Source: Ophiura sarsii
Taxonomy: Eukaryota; Echinodermata; Ophiuroidea; Amphilepidida; Ophiuridae
Assembly: GCA_035610835.1 (NCBI GenBank)
Contig: CM069455.1
Span: forward strand, 47,423,308 to 47,487,307
DNA: 64,000 nucleotides
Reading direction: 5' to 3'
The notes beneath the pieces were generated by a model, which worked only from the letters and a program-made list of their open reading frames with translations, was not told the origin of the DNA and made no database searches. The position numbers were made by a program, and so were the translations under genes. This document shows positions 1-11,345 of this stretch, one piece after another (the stretch's first letter is position 1; each line of letters opens with the position of its first letter).

Positions 1-164
1 ACTGTACACATGCTGAAGGGCCAGATGGAGATACAAGGTTTTGACAGAACAGCGATGATGCGTTATGTGTTAATGAATGACATAACAGACAATGTGTTTT
101 CATGCACATTCATATCTGGGTTAAGCACACCTCAAGGCAAATATGTGTCTTTGCATATCTTCTA

Positions 165-349
165 TACTGTAAGAGTGGACATTTCTGTGCTACATATATG
201 TTTGAGCCTGATTCAGCTACCGTGAATATAATAATGGATTGCCTTCGCCTATTGGTCTATGTGATGAAGCTACAAAACATGAATTTAAAATTTTAAAAAA
301 CGTTAGAAATAATCGGCAAAGCACGAAAATGACCACCTTTTACAGAGTA
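165..349. mobile_element. MITE, TACTGTAAA-GTGG family, copy 1
   Basis: The left end reads TACTGTAAGAGTGGACATT and the right end is its imperfect inverse (ATGACCACCTTTTACAGAGTA). A second copy at 1706-1920 shares both ends and the subterminal word ATCGGCAAAGC near the right end. No coding capacity is visible. The family is judged non-autonomous from its length of about 185 bp. Confidence 0.6.
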
Positions 350-377
350 GAGATTGCTCATTACCGAATTGGTTTGA

Positions 378-616
378 ACTATAGTTTGATCAGTTCCAAA
401 TTAGCGAAGCCTCCTTACAGCAGCGAATGAATACAGAAATATGTGGGCGCGCATGAAGGCAACAAGCGCACTGTGCATCATATGCGTGACGCATGCGTGC
501 AGCCAAAACTGCGCGTGTATGTGTGGCCATAATCGCTTGAGTACGCTTGGATTAATTATACGCAGGGAAAGATAAAAACTGAATATTTCTCACCAATTTG
601 GAACTGATTAAACTAG
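378..616. mobile_element. MITE, TAGTTTGATCAGTTCC family, copy 1
   Basis: Terminal inverted repeats: TAGTTTGATCAGTTCCAAAT at the left and the inverse (ATTTGGAACTGATTAAACTA, with small changes) at the right. The same ends bracket 60861-61067 at the far side of the window. The interior holds alternating CGCG/ATGCGTG words and no ORF of note. Confidence 0.6.
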
Positions 617-1705
617 TACTAGTAGTGAAATCAAAGTCAAATGCAAGGATAGCACCATGAACATCAAAATTGCATGCGAGAATAATATGCACAAGGCACA
701 GTTTCATCCAAAGATACATGCACTGGACGGAGGGGTCTTTTTTGCACCGTGGACCAATCAGGAGCTTCACAATGTTCGCTTAATTGGCAGCCAATTAAAA
801 AGTTAGAAAGATTGCTAAATGGAGAATGGAGATGTTAAATCCTTCATTAGAAAATAATGGGTGGTTTAGGTTGTGATAGTGCATATTGTTAAATCTCAAA
901 ATCAATTATGTGCATGGCTTTCGTCTTATTTTGCTTGATCACATCCCACTTTTCAAATTGCTACATGATAGAGGGCGTCTTTCCCGCAGACCCTGAGAAC
1001 AGAAATCACACAAGGATTTATGTGTTGTCGTGCACTCCCATAAATGTACACACTTTTTTTAGTTCTTGATAACAGTTAGGATTTAACTTAATTTTGGCTA
1101 CAATCACATTTTTGGAATACTTCTAGCTCCCTTGCATAAAATGTTAAACCTATAATACCCTAGGCTATTTTATTTAGCAAACAAACAACAAAAGTCAGAC
1201 CAAACTATGTGTTGTTTTTTTGTAACTTTCACATAAATCCCTTATTTTTTGTGTTCCACATCAAGTTTGCACTCTGACTATTAAAGATGATGTTAAAATA
1301 TGAAAGTATGTTATTGTTGGGTTTCATTATGGTATACTTTTGTAGTCTGATTATTCACCTTTTATTTGCCTTTAATTAATCCCATGCTTTCGCAACGACA
1401 ACACAGTATATTGGTCCAATTTGACTTCACTCACTATTTCAATGACAAATGTTTTAAAAGCCCAATTGAGATGAAATATTATATGCAAATACCGCAAGCA
1501 TAGCCAGTGTGGGGTGGGGATGGAGGCTGGACTCCTCAAGCTGTGAACCCATGCCTCTGTGAACCCATGCCTCTGCCCCCCCCCCCCCCCCCCCCTTGAA
1601 AAGGTAAAATTGAATTTGATTATCAACAAGTAATGATATGTAAATGATAGGCCTACTGCAATTGTACAATTGCACACCCCCCCCCCCCCCCCCACCCCCA
1701 CCCCT
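617..1705. other. AT-rich intergenic DNA with poly-C tracts
   Basis: No gene or recognisable element is supported. The only notable features are two uninterrupted C runs of about 17-20 bases near 1577 and 1678. They produce glycine-rich ORF artefacts on the minus strand. Confidence 0.5.
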
Positions 1706-1920
1706 TACTGTTAACGTGGACATTTTCGTGCTACATTCGTTTTCGCGATTTTCACGCTCCAAGCAGCTTAACCGCTAAAATAAAAACATGCGAACATATT
1801 TATTTTGTGTATAAGTCTATGTAAATGATCTTTCAACTCACAAATTTAAAAACAAGCAAAATGGCTGAAATCGGCAAAGCGCGAAAATGTAATCGCACGA
1901 AAATTACCACATTTACAGTA
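1706..1920. mobile_element. MITE, TACTGTAAA-GTGG family, copy 2
   Basis: The ends read TACTGTTAACGTGGACATTT and, inverted, TACTGTAAATGTGGTAATTT. It is better preserved than copy 1 at 165-349 and about 215 bp long, with no coding capacity. Confidence 0.65.
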
Positions 1921-3790
1921 CCTGAAAAAGTTAAGTTACACCTATGAAATAATGGGCATATTGGTACTTCTAAACTTCAACCTGTGCACAATTATGTTTC
2001 AACAAAATCTTGGGTACCAAAAAGTTTATGCAACACTACTAGTACTTACATGTACAGGTGCTTGAAAATACCTTGCATCAGTTTATTAAATTGTGACTCA
2101 AGGCTGCTCACAAATTCCCAGGCCAAAAGTCAAAACTTTTCAATCAAATGGATTACATTCGCCCGATAGTTTGGAATTGAAATTGGGTAAATAACTGTGG
2201 TATTGTCCTTTTGGGTGGATTATCAAGATTAACCGAATCAATCAGACTATTAAAGTGTCACAATAATTAACCCATTTTCTAAAATTTCTTTAGAGGCATG
2301 ATTCAAAACGACGGAATAAACATTGGGCTTTGGCAGAAGTTAATGTATGGGTTGTTCTTTAGCGAACACAACCATTCAAATGTTTTCAATTTTAACAACG
2401 ACAAAAAATAACATTACATGAAGGTCATCAAGGACTATGGCATCTCGACTTATATCTGGTGTTATTACTTGTTATAGGGGAAATAATGTGCATTTTGCTT
2501 TCATAAACAACCATTGCGATGGGAGCAGGGCAGGTTACGTTCAGTCCATGCAAACATCCATTTTTTGTGCGACTTTGTAATCTTTGATGGTGCTTTTAAA
2601 CGGCTTATAGTCAGCTAGCTCAGAATGAAAAAGATTTGTCAAATTATAGAGAGAAGGAAAAAGTTGATAACCAAGTGTTGCCAATTATGCATGCTGTACC
2701 TCAACAACAAACAAGTGAATAGTTCAGAGACAAAACGTGCGAAGATAACTTTAACAAATTCTTTTAATTATGTTTCTGCTCATTTATTAAAAAAACCTCA
2801 TTCTGAATGGAAGATGTCATTTCATTTGGTGGCTAAATGCAACTGATATTTGCAGTGTTTTGTATCTGAACTTTTCGTGTGAAATTTGATGCAATCTCAT
2901 TGCCATTTCTAAAACGACCCTCTCAATCACTTACGCATCCAAATTACCAATTTTGTTGTTGATTCTGTCGCAAATTGGCAACACTATAAAATATACAATA
3001 GAGCAGAACTAAAAACGATCATAGTTTATATAAGGCGCCACTTCAAACAATTATATTCTCAATCCCAGAAACAAGTAGTTTAATTCTTAATCAATTTTGG
3101 ACTGGACACTCACGGTGTTAACTGTCCAGAAATATATAAATAGGGTTGAATAAGCGTATGTCCCATATGACCAGAAAAATGCATAAAATGCAAAGTCGTT
3201 GGGTTTTTTAGTCTGTGAATTGATCAACTTAGGTTACCCTTAGATTAATTTTGTTGAAAAAGATGCCATAATTCTTGACTAAATCTTAGATACATTTAAT
3301 GAATTAATGGAAGGTGTAGTGAAAGCTATGGTTGATTGGCATTAATATCTGAGATCCCACCTCCACCCCTGGTACATAGAGGTACAGAATTTCAATCAAT
3401 CATGAAAGACGGGCTTCCCTATGAAAAGGAGCCTTAACATGGTCTGATAGTGAGAATATCATCGTTTGACGTGTGTGTAGACTGTGAATTCACCTTCCTT
3501 GGTTTAAATGGTGAATTTTAATTTAAAATCATCAAAAAATGTGTGCAATAAACATCGAGAAACAATGAAAGTTACTATGACATATGAAGATGCGGTCGAA
3601 ACATTACAAAATCATCTTGCATAATTTATCAAAATGGAGAAAAAAAATGAAATTAATCACGCACACAAAAAAGAGTAACATCCAACAAAAAAAAATTTCA
3701 CTGAACGAAACATAAAATGTGAAAAAAATATGAAACAATTAGGAAGGTGGATTAGGCCATGATTCATGACGGCCAAGTACAAGTGTCGTG
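1921..3790. other. Intergenic, nothing recognised
   Basis: AT-rich sequence without a supported ORF, RNA gene or repeat. It lies on the 3' side of the minus-strand SMOC-like exon, so it may contain that gene's 3' UTR or further introns and exons, but no exon could be picked out by eye. Confidence 0.4.
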
Positions 3791-3809
3791 CTGGCGTGCT
3801 GTTACTCAC

Positions 3810-4148
3810 TATCGTCGACCCCCAAGCAGAATAACCATTCCGTCCGAGCGATGGCGCTATCTCGATCCGTGTCGCAGTGCGACACCAACGTCTTGGCGCA
3901 CTTCTTTGGCTTGACTATCTTCTTCACCATGCGCCTCAGATCGCGCAGTTCTCTTTTGTCTAATGTCGAATCGCCGTTGATGTCTAAATCGGTGAATTTC
4001 CAATCGATAACTTTACGCTCGTCGTCGATGAGCGCTAAAATGTCGGTGGCGGTGTTGGACACCATGTCCGCGGGTAATCTGTCGTATTCGTCGCGGAATA
4101 TGCTGGCTAGGTTGGAGTTGAAGTTGGCTCTATCTTGTGCACCACACT
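3810..4148 (-). CDS. SMOC-like extracellular calcium-binding (SPARC EC) domain exon
   Basis: This exon encodes 112 residues of the C-terminal calcium-binding module of SMOC/SPARC-family secreted matrix proteins. Two EF-hand loops are visible. Loop 1 runs DINGDSTLDKRE (exon residues 55-66, acidic or Asn at positions 1, 3, 5, 9 and 12). Loop 2 runs DTDRDSAIARTE (residues 92-103). A KPKKC motif (Cys83), Cys91 and Cys107 sit around loop 2 in the family's usual spacing, before the conserved CLGV. An amphipathic stretch follows Cys1 (about residues 5-25). Read 5' to 3' on the minus strand, the exon starts after the acceptor ...TTTTTGATATACAG and ends at a donor GTGAGT, entering and leaving in phase 1. 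If the donor is not used, the frame stops eight codons-worth of bases or fewer later, at a TAA (3802-3804), so this could also be the last coding exon. The family normally acts in extracellular matrix and BMP signalling. SMOC is favoured over SPARC or testican by the KPKKC...CLGV arrangement. The precise orthology is not certain. Confidence 0.85.
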
Positions 4149-5208
4149 CTGTATATCAAAAAGAAAATAAATAGTGTTAGGCGATGAACAAAATCAAACC
4201 TCTCAGGTACATTAGATTAATTAGGGTCGGTCAGTCAGACAGTGTGTTTTATTTGGGGGGGTGAATTTAAATGCAATTTTTGGTGAAATTTTCAATATTT
4301 TTTGACATTTCAAAACATTTCAAAATTTTGTAAAAAATGTGCAATTAATTTTTTGAATGGGTCGGTCTAATTGCCTGCAAAACAGGCACTGTTTATTTTT
4401 TGCCATTGTATTTTTAATTTGAGACCCTTTTCCGATTGCCCTTAGAACTGGGTGTGTTATTTTTTCGTCGCCATATCTGAAATTTGTAAATGATATCTGC
4501 ATGACTGACTTAAAACTTGGATGTTTCCTACTGAGAGACACACATAGCTTACTTGTGACTCATCCAGCTGGACTCATCGCATTAAAAGGTACACTTTGTC
4601 TGCTTTTGAACAGATTAATATCTATAAAAAAATATGTTTTCATATTTTACAAGATTTATTGCTCTAAAGCAAAGCAATAGTCGCCCAAAAAAAATCTACA
4701 AGACAGAAAAACACAAAATGTTGCCAATTTAAGATACATTTTTGTTATCCGTTTATTTTGTTAAATGTCAAAAGGATTTTGAAATTTACTGATTTTTAAC
4801 AAACAAATTGAACATGTTTGAATAATTTCTATCAATTTGTTTTTAAAATAACTAATTCAAACCACTACTATACTAATATTTGGTTCTGCCCATAGTACAG
4901 AGCAATTGTGCTTGTTTCTTTTTTACTACCATACCATTTATGTGATGTGATCAAGCCAAATTAGTCAGAAATTGCCAACATTTATTTTGAAATGTAACCA
5001 AATAAAGGGTAGAAATTCTTTTCTTCTCTATTGTTTTGAATACATTTTAATTGCTAATATTATTGGAATTCAGTGTCTATTTAAAATGGTGTTTTCTGCC
5101 AAATGTAGCAATTGCAAATACCCAATAAAATCACATAGAAAACTAAAATTATGATATTTTTTGCTTCAGATTCATTTTGCTTGATCGCTCCCATCACATA
5201 TCATTAGG
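4149..5208 (-). other. Intron of the SMOC-like gene, no distinct feature
   Basis: AT-rich sequence between the two SMOC-like exons (minus-strand gene). No ORF or repeat is supported in this part. The rest of this intron (to 8481) is described element by element. Confidence 0.5.
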
Positions 5209-5636
5209 ATATGTGACGTGTTCTACCGAAACCAGACACAATTGGGCAATAAATCAAAATTGAGTTAGTAATTATTTATTAAAATAGAGATCTTCAGCTT
5301 TAAAATGGTACTTTCTTTTTTTCAATCGGACTTCCCAAAGCGGAGTTAAATGATTTTCAAGTTTGTCTTTATGAAAACTCCAAACTGAGATATCGTCCTA
5401 AGATGAACTTACCATGTACTTACAATGTATTTACTTTTAAAAAAAATTGCATTTCTTTTTTTTTGGTTTGATTTTTTAATCTGAAACTTTCACCATAATG
5501 TTATAAACACTCTGAAGATTAATTATTTACAAGAAACTCAAATTCCCATATAATCACCCCCAATTAGGTTTTGGGCTATTTCTCAGTTTGGAGCTCTGCC
5601 CAATTCCTCTGGTTTCGGTAGAGTCACGTCACATAT
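5209..5636. mobile_element. MITE with ATATGTGACGTG termini, intronic
   Basis: The left arm ATATGTGACGTGTTCTACCG and its inverse at the right (CGGTAGAGTCACGTCACATAT) extend through CCGAAACCAGA and AATTGGGCA, giving arms of about 40 bp. A second matching pair (CCAAACTGAGA) lies further inside. The element is about 428 bp, non-coding, and sits in the intron of the SMOC-like gene. Confidence 0.7.
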
Positions 5637-5838
5637 ATGTTATCAAATAAAAGGTGATGCATCTCATATATTAGCATTAATCAAAACATGATCAAAATAG
5701 CCATTAAAAGTTCACGGAGGAGCCATAAATATAGACAGCAATTAGGTTTAGACCAGTTTAAAAGAAAACATGTTTCACCCAACCAACTCATTGTGAAATT
5801 TTACAGAAAAAATACGAACTTACACAAAAAAATGTATT

Positions 5839-6270
5839 ACCGTATTATCCCTATTAAGCGCCCAGGGCTGTTAGCAAAGTCATTTTGGGTTGGCGCTTAT
5901 TTAAAAGTTACCTTTTTAAACTCATTTATCGAAAACACTGTTCAATTCGGCAAGGTTGCAGTAGCAGCAAACCAAACCATGTGCGATCGAAAAGTAAACT
6001 GTTTAAAATTTGGGGGGAAAAATCAACATTGGCAACATTTTTGAGCAGGCACGATGTTGTATTTAAGCCATGAATAAAAAACAAAGATTGCAGCTCGCAC
6101 CAGCGTACAAAAGTATAACTGTAAAAAATCCCTGAAATATTTGTTCATGCAGACACGGTGGCTAATAGAAAAGATGGCCGCTTATAAGGGATTATTTTTA
6201 GTAGTCATTGGGGAAAATGGGGGTGGGCGCTTATAAGGGGCATGGGTGCTTAATAGGTATAATGCGGTAC
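5839..6270. mobile_element. MITE with CCGTATTATCCCTATTAAGCG termini
   Basis: The ends are inverse copies: ACCGTATTATCCCTATTAAG at the left and CTTAATAGGTATAATGCGGT at the right, with GCGCCC next to them inside. A TA dinucleotide flanks the left end. The ORFs inside are chance frames. Confidence 0.7.
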
Positions 6271-6639
6271 TACATTTTTGTATAATGTATAAAAATGTAG
6301 AAATAGATTGAAAACTACAATCACACCAACAAAATTGGATCACAAAAACAAAGCTTCCTGATCCTACCTGATGAATGCAATATATCTGTATAAACATGGG
6401 TTTTTTTAAATATTGTGGCCTATTATATTAGTGTACATTTAATTAGAGATAGGTCAAATCCTGGCAGACATTTTTGACATTCAAATGCCACCCGTATCAT
6501 ATTGTCTTAATCATTTAATTTGAGCACAATTTCATGTGTTATAAAATATGGCCATTTGTGCACACTTTCATGGGTTATAAAATAATGTGTACAGTCGTAG
6601 CAAAAGGTGCAGTTGTCGCTCAAAAGAAAAATTGAGCTG

Positions 6640-6790
6640 TTAACCCTAACTCTACCCCCACTTTTTTCAGAATTTTTTCTTCAACATGGAAAATATCCCC
6701 CCCCCCCCCCCCCCCTCTGATCCCCCCGGGATTTGATCCAGGGACCTATTGCACCACAGGCGAATAATTCCCCACTAGACCACGGCTGTC
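6640..6790 (-). mobile_element. tRNA-derived SINE
   Basis: On the minus strand the head reads GCCGTGGTCTAGTGGGG, a good Pol III box A. About 30 bases on there is a decayed box B (GGATCAAATCC). A poly-G tract (C on the plus strand) and a tail with TTAGGGTTAA follow. Similar heads or tails occur at 40610-40770 and 61930-62095, so this is a dispersed family and not a functional tRNA gene. Confidence 0.6.
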
Positions 6791-7253
6791 AAGGTTAGTT
6801 TGCGCAGTGTATTGCGCAAACTATATGGGCTGGGTCCATATTTTCATCCAAAAACTTCCACGCCTGATGGTACCAAAGTGCCCAGTCGTGGTATATTGTG
6901 GTATATGGTAGGGTTAATAACAACAAAAGGAGCTTTTTATGACGCTTCAAAATGATACCTTCTTAGGTTTATTAGAGTGGATGCTCTCTGATTTCATGAA
7001 GACAAATTATTGTAAAATTTTCATACTTTTTTTCTTCTTTTTTTTCAATTCCAAATTTCATCAATATCACAAAATGCACCGACAACTGCACCAATTTGCC
7101 ACGATAGTGCACACAAGCAAATTGAGTTGGAAGTAACAAATATTGATTTTGAGATATCATCAGACAAGGGATGTAATTTCTTATGTTTTCTAATGTTTTG
7201 GAAACCCTTCATTTGCTTCTATATTGAGAATTGATAGGACTGTCCATCCTTAA

Positions 7254-7622
7254 AGGGGCATTGAGAGATACGTATAGGAGTGCGCCCTCAATTATCCTGG
7301 AAATTAATGTTTGCATCAAAGTAATACTTAGGCATATACTAACTACCATCTGATGAAACAGTTTACCAACATTCGCAGTTTATCATATACAATTTCATGA
7401 TTTTCTTAGTTTCGATATGATACTAAGGTGCTGAATTCGGAAGTTATGCTAAGTTTTACTCACAGACTTTTGCGGCAAATCTCAACCCGGAAGTGCCGTT
7501 TTTGCTTAGTTTGGCATGAAGGCGATGTCGGAATTGTATGATATTTTGGATTTGGGCTATGTTGATGATTATCTTTACGTTATTTGCTGATTTATTATAT
7601 CGATACATCTCTCAATGCCCCT
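7254..7622. mobile_element. TTAA-flanked MITE, AGGGGCATTGAGAGAT family, copy 1
   Basis: A TTAA duplication flanks the element at 7250-7253 and 7623-7626. The termini are AGGGGCATTGAGAGATACGT and its inverse. The 369-bp element has a close sister at 28066-28439 with the same target site. TTAA targeting is typical of Kolobok and piggyBac elements, but no transposase is present to decide between them. Confidence 0.8.
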
Positions 7623-7626
7623 TTAA

Positions 7627-8481
7627 TTGGGTTTGAGTGCAAAATGTTACATAGTAAATGTCCAATTAGACTTGCCAAACCCTTGCCTGGATTCCCTCCC
7701 TTTCATTCATTTTGTACCTGGAATTTACCCATTATGAATGCTGCTACTACATGTAGGATGTGTCCTTAAAAATTGGGTCATTGCCCCCGTCAACCTGTTG
7801 GGGAATTTTGGTTATGTGCCTGGCTTTGACTATTCTTCACTAAAATTGGTTTAGATGATACATGTACATGTACTACAAGCAGAACTGGAACTTCAGATTT
7901 CCCCCTCAGCCAGTCTGGCAGGAAATTCACCCAAATACCTACCCAACAGAAATTCCACCAGCCAGTGAAACTCACTAACACACTTTGAGTTCGAAACATT
8001 TTAACCGCCAGTTGGTCCCGACACAAAGGTTACCCTTAATGGGCAGGTGGGTGGCTGTTATTTCCAGGCCTTCCTACATGGGCTATTTTGTGAATGGAAA
8101 TGACTAACGTATTTCTTAACAGTTTCCAGAGGAAGGAGAGAAAACCTGAAAACCTATCAATATCAGAGGCAACATATTTTTTTCTAAATATTAGGCAAAA
8201 AAAAGAGAAGTTTGTCTCAAATGACCCGCGCGCATTCCCGAAGAAAAAAAAATCTTTTACTTTTTCAATTTTCTCAAAAAAATCGTGCAAAATCCAACTT
8301 TTTTGCCAAACAAATGACAATCAGGTCTAAATTGAAAATAAAAAAATCTGCAGACCGCATTAGATATTAGATTTTTAGTCTCTTATATCATTTTATTTTT
8401 GCCTAAGCAAATAGTAAACAAGGAATTAAGAAACTTCATTTTGATATAAGTCCACTTTTTCCACCAGTTTTATTTTCTTAC
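7627..8481. other. Intronic DNA, nothing recognised
   Basis: Rest of the intron between the two SMOC-like exons. It is A/T-rich with runs of A around 8240-8345. The antiparallel ORFs here overlap each other and match nothing recognisable. Confidence 0.4.
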
Positions 8482-8523
8482 CTGTTTCTTTGTCTGGTCT
8501 CTGTGTATTTGGCCTTGATGTAT
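8482..8523 (-). CDS. 42-bp micro-exon, likely linker exon of the SMOC-like gene
   Basis: On the minus strand, an acceptor (CATTTTGTCTTCAG) and a strong donor (CAG|GTAAGAAAA) bracket 42 bases. In the phase required by the EF-hand exon at 3810-4148 (two bases, then codons) it reads T-S-R-P-N-T-Q-R-P-D-K-E-T and leaves one G. Joined to the next exon's AG, this G makes a Glu codon directly before the first Cys. A short, hydrophilic, proline-containing linker is expected between the thyroglobulin and EC domains of SMOC proteins. Splice sites, phase and strand agree; membership of the same transcript is inferred. Confidence 0.6.
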
Positions 8524-8800
8524 CTGAAGACAAAATGAAGAAGAAGAAAAAATGATTAAAAATGTAAAGCTTGAGACCAAATCAAATCAAGGAAGGTGGC
8601 TTTCTTTAATACGGGTGGGAAGGGGGGGTGACGTACAAATTGCCAATGTGGCGTCCCCGGTACAGTCCTGTACGGTCCCCACATTTCCGGCCCCATGACC
8701 GGCCATCCCCGGCTCATATTTGCAGTTTCTCAGCTACACGCCCCCGCTAGCAGGGGTGCACACTTTGTACGTCCCCGTTACACGAAATGACATACCTTAT

Positions 8801-9223
8801 GCCAATTTAGCGTGAAACACACTATAATTCGGCAGCCTGTTTCACCACATGAAGGAGACTGCTAACAAGATCAGAGTCAATGTCATCAGGGTCACTAATC
8901 TTTGGTGAACCTACATTATTTATTCCAGTGCCAATTTATCAACTATATGCATTCCCCTCTTCCCCTGTCTGATTCTTCTCCCTCGGTATACTCTCCTGTT
9001 GTTCTCCTCATACACACCCCACAACCCCCTCCACATCTCAGCTGTCCCACAATCCTTTGTACAAAATATGATTACTTCTGCCGATTTATTATTAACACAA
9101 ATTGCATACCATGCCAATTCCGTGTGAAACACACTGTAATTTGGCAGCCTGTTTCACCACATGAAGGAGACTGCTAACAAGATCAGAGTCAATGTCATCA
9201 GGGTCACTAATCTTTGGTGAACC
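8801..9223 (+). repeat. Tandem duplication, 312-bp spacing
   Basis: About 110 bp (8801-8911: GCCAATTTAGCGTGAAACAC through TTTGGTGAACC) recurs nearly unchanged at 9113-9223. The copies are 312 bp apart, with different sequence between them. No function can be assigned. Confidence 0.8.
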
Positions 9224-9457
9224 CACTTCCACCTCTATGCTACATTAAACATCCATAAATCTCACATCTTCTCAAGTTCACAAACTGTAAAAGTGATCAC
9301 ATAAGTAGTTTATCAGGCTTTGGCTGATTTTGAACCATTTTGCGCGATTTAGAACCAATTTGCAAGTTCTGAATATCACTTTTTAGATTTAGACTTTTAG
9401 ATTTACATTATACAAAAGAAATATATTATAAGCCCGTTTTTATTTTTTGTGTTGCAG

Positions 9458-9713
9458 TTACTTGAAGAGCATAGAGCAACATAAAAAAGCATACACACAA
9501 ATTAATGTAGCCCAAAGAATTTCAAGTTCATATGCTACAGCTCTACTTGGCTGTATAGTAGCCACTTGGGTACAATTTGTGCTGCAAACACTCAATAAAT
9601 CTCATCTGCTGAAGCACTCTGTTTATGGAGTGACAGACAGAGCATGGCAAAATATTTTGGTTCTGCTGGAAAGAGAGGCATACTCAAAACAGGGCTTGAA
9701 ACAAGGAATTTAA
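9458..9713 (+). CDS. Possible terminal exon, unrecognised protein
   Basis: A pyrimidine-rich tract ending in GTGTTGCAG (to 9457) precedes an 84-codon open frame that ends in TAA at 9711-9713. The frame begins YLKSIEQHKKAYTQINVAQR and contains a hydrophobic stretch (ATALLGCIVATWVQFVLQTL), perhaps one membrane helix. Composition is protein-like and less skewed than in surrounding chance frames. The family is not recognised and no upstream exon was found, so this could be a chance ORF. Confidence 0.25.
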
Positions 9714-9744
9714 GAACCAGGAGCTACCTGTACACAAATGTGAA

Positions 9745-9986
9745 GCGATCAAGAGGAATGAGTCGGATGTCGACCCTGGTCGAAAATGAGTTTTTAATAG
9801 AGTTTTAAAGAAGACACCTAGAGCTTTCAGAAACTGAAAACCCCATGTCGATACGCGACGTTTTGTTCCAAAGTTATGTCAAATTGTATACATGAATTTC
9901 CATCAAAACTTATGTAAGCCGCCATTTTGAATTGGCCATATCTCAATTTGGGATTCCCCGACATCCGACTCATTCCTCTTGATCGC
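9745..9986. mobile_element. MITE with GCGATCAAGAGGAATGAGTC termini
   Basis: Near-perfect terminal inverted repeats of about 28 bp: GCGATCAAGAGGAATGAGTC + GGATGTCG, and the inverse. It is 242 bp long and immediately downstream of the candidate exon at 9458-9713. Target duplication is unclear because the flanking bases may belong to the TIR. Confidence 0.8.
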
Positions 9987-10384
9987 GTCACAAATTTGCC
10001 CCTGGATCATGGATTTGCCTTCAAGACCAGGGGCGATTTGTCACATACTATAGGGGCTAAAACCACAGAAATATGTATTCCTGAAGATGTGTGCAAAAAG
10101 AAATAACCAGGGGCAATTTTCACTGTAAAAATTGCTCCTGGATGACAAAATTCACATTAGAACCAGAGGCATTTTGAGGTTTTGTGGGGGTAAATTTGCT
10201 CCTTGCCCTTGCTTATTTTCAAACCCTGATTCATAAACTCAAAGTGTTTTGTAATGTATCACAGCACAATTGGTAGTGGTGTAGCTAAGAATTGTGATAT
10301 CAGGGGGGCATATTTTGTTATGAACCAGCAAAAGTTATTGACCATGCACGAGCAGAGCGAATAACGGGTGGGGTCCAGTCCTCA

Positions 10385-11060
10385 GCGAAAAAACCATGGT
10401 TCAACCATGGTTGACCATGGCCAAACCATGGGATTTGACCATGGTCCAACCATGGTTGACCAGGCTTTGAGAAATGGCACCACGGTCAGAAACCATGGTC
10501 TGACCATGGTCAACCATTTCTCAAAAGCATGGTCAACCATGGTTACGGTGACCATGGTCAACCATGGTTTGACCGTGGTGCCATTTCTCAAAGCCTGGTC
10601 AACCATGGTCAAACGTGACCATGGTCAACCATTTCTTAAAAGCATGGTCAACCATGGTCACGGTGACCATGGTCAACCATGGTGCCATTTCTCAAAGCAT
10701 GGTCAACCATGGTCACGTGACCATGGTCAACCATGGTTTGACCGTGGTGCCATTTCTCAAAGCCTGGTCAACCATGGTCACGGTGACCATGGTCAACGTG
10801 ACCATAATCAACCATTTCTTAAAAGCATGGTCAACCATGGTCACGTGACCATGGTCAACCATGGTTGACCGTGGTGCCATTTCTCAAAGCATGGTCAACC
10901 ATGGTCACAGTGACCATGGTCAACCATGGTCATGACTGACGGTGCCATTTCTCAAAAGCATGGTCAACCATGGTCATGGTGACTATATGGTCAACCATGG
11001 TTGACCATGGTTGACCGCCATGGCGCCATTTCTTAAAAGCTTGGTCAAGTGACTTTGACA
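10385..11060. repeat. CCATGG palindromic minisatellite array 1
   Basis: The tract is built from the self-complementary words AACCATGGTT, GACCATGGTC and GGTTGACCATGG. They are arranged in loose higher-order units of about 65-130 bp that share CATTTCTCAAAGCATGGTCA. Both strands read almost the same, which gives overlapping MVNHG/ TMVNHGQ ORFs on both strands that are not genes. Dense NcoI-type sites (CCATGG) occur throughout. The same words form the array at 16878-17645. Confidence 0.9.
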
Positions 11061-11146
11061 TTGTCAACCATGTTGTTTTAACTCACAACATATTCTTGAA
11101 TACACATTTTGATGAAATTATTTGTGTGCACGTCACAAAAAGGTAT

Positions 11147-11345
11147 AGGGTAAAGTCGCCTATTTTCGGTCAGCGCCTATTTTCGGTCACTGGTCAAAAT
11201 CGTGTAATTGCATCGGCCGTCGCCATTTTAAAAGCAATACCGGGCATCAGCTATGCGGGGTTTTTTTAGTCATCAGTTTATAACGACAAAGTCATTTTTA
11301 TTACACGATTTGGGCGAAGTGACCGAAAATAGGCGACTTTACCTT
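11147..11345. mobile_element. MITE with GGTAAAGTCGCCTATTTTCG termini
   Basis: GGTAAAGTCGCCTATTTTCGG at the left is matched by its inverse at the right (CCGAAAATAGGCGACTTTACC). The element is about 200 bp, immediately follows the CCATGG array, and is non-coding. Confidence 0.8.

Noticed and set aside
1372..1762. Glycine-rich minus-strand ORFs
   Set aside because: Produced by two poly-C tracts; homopolymer lengths are also error-prone.
10368..10868. 166-codon plus-strand ORF and antiparallel ORFs in the CCATGG array
   Set aside because: Self-complementary minisatellite words give repetitive MVNHG frames on both strands; the composition is not protein-like.
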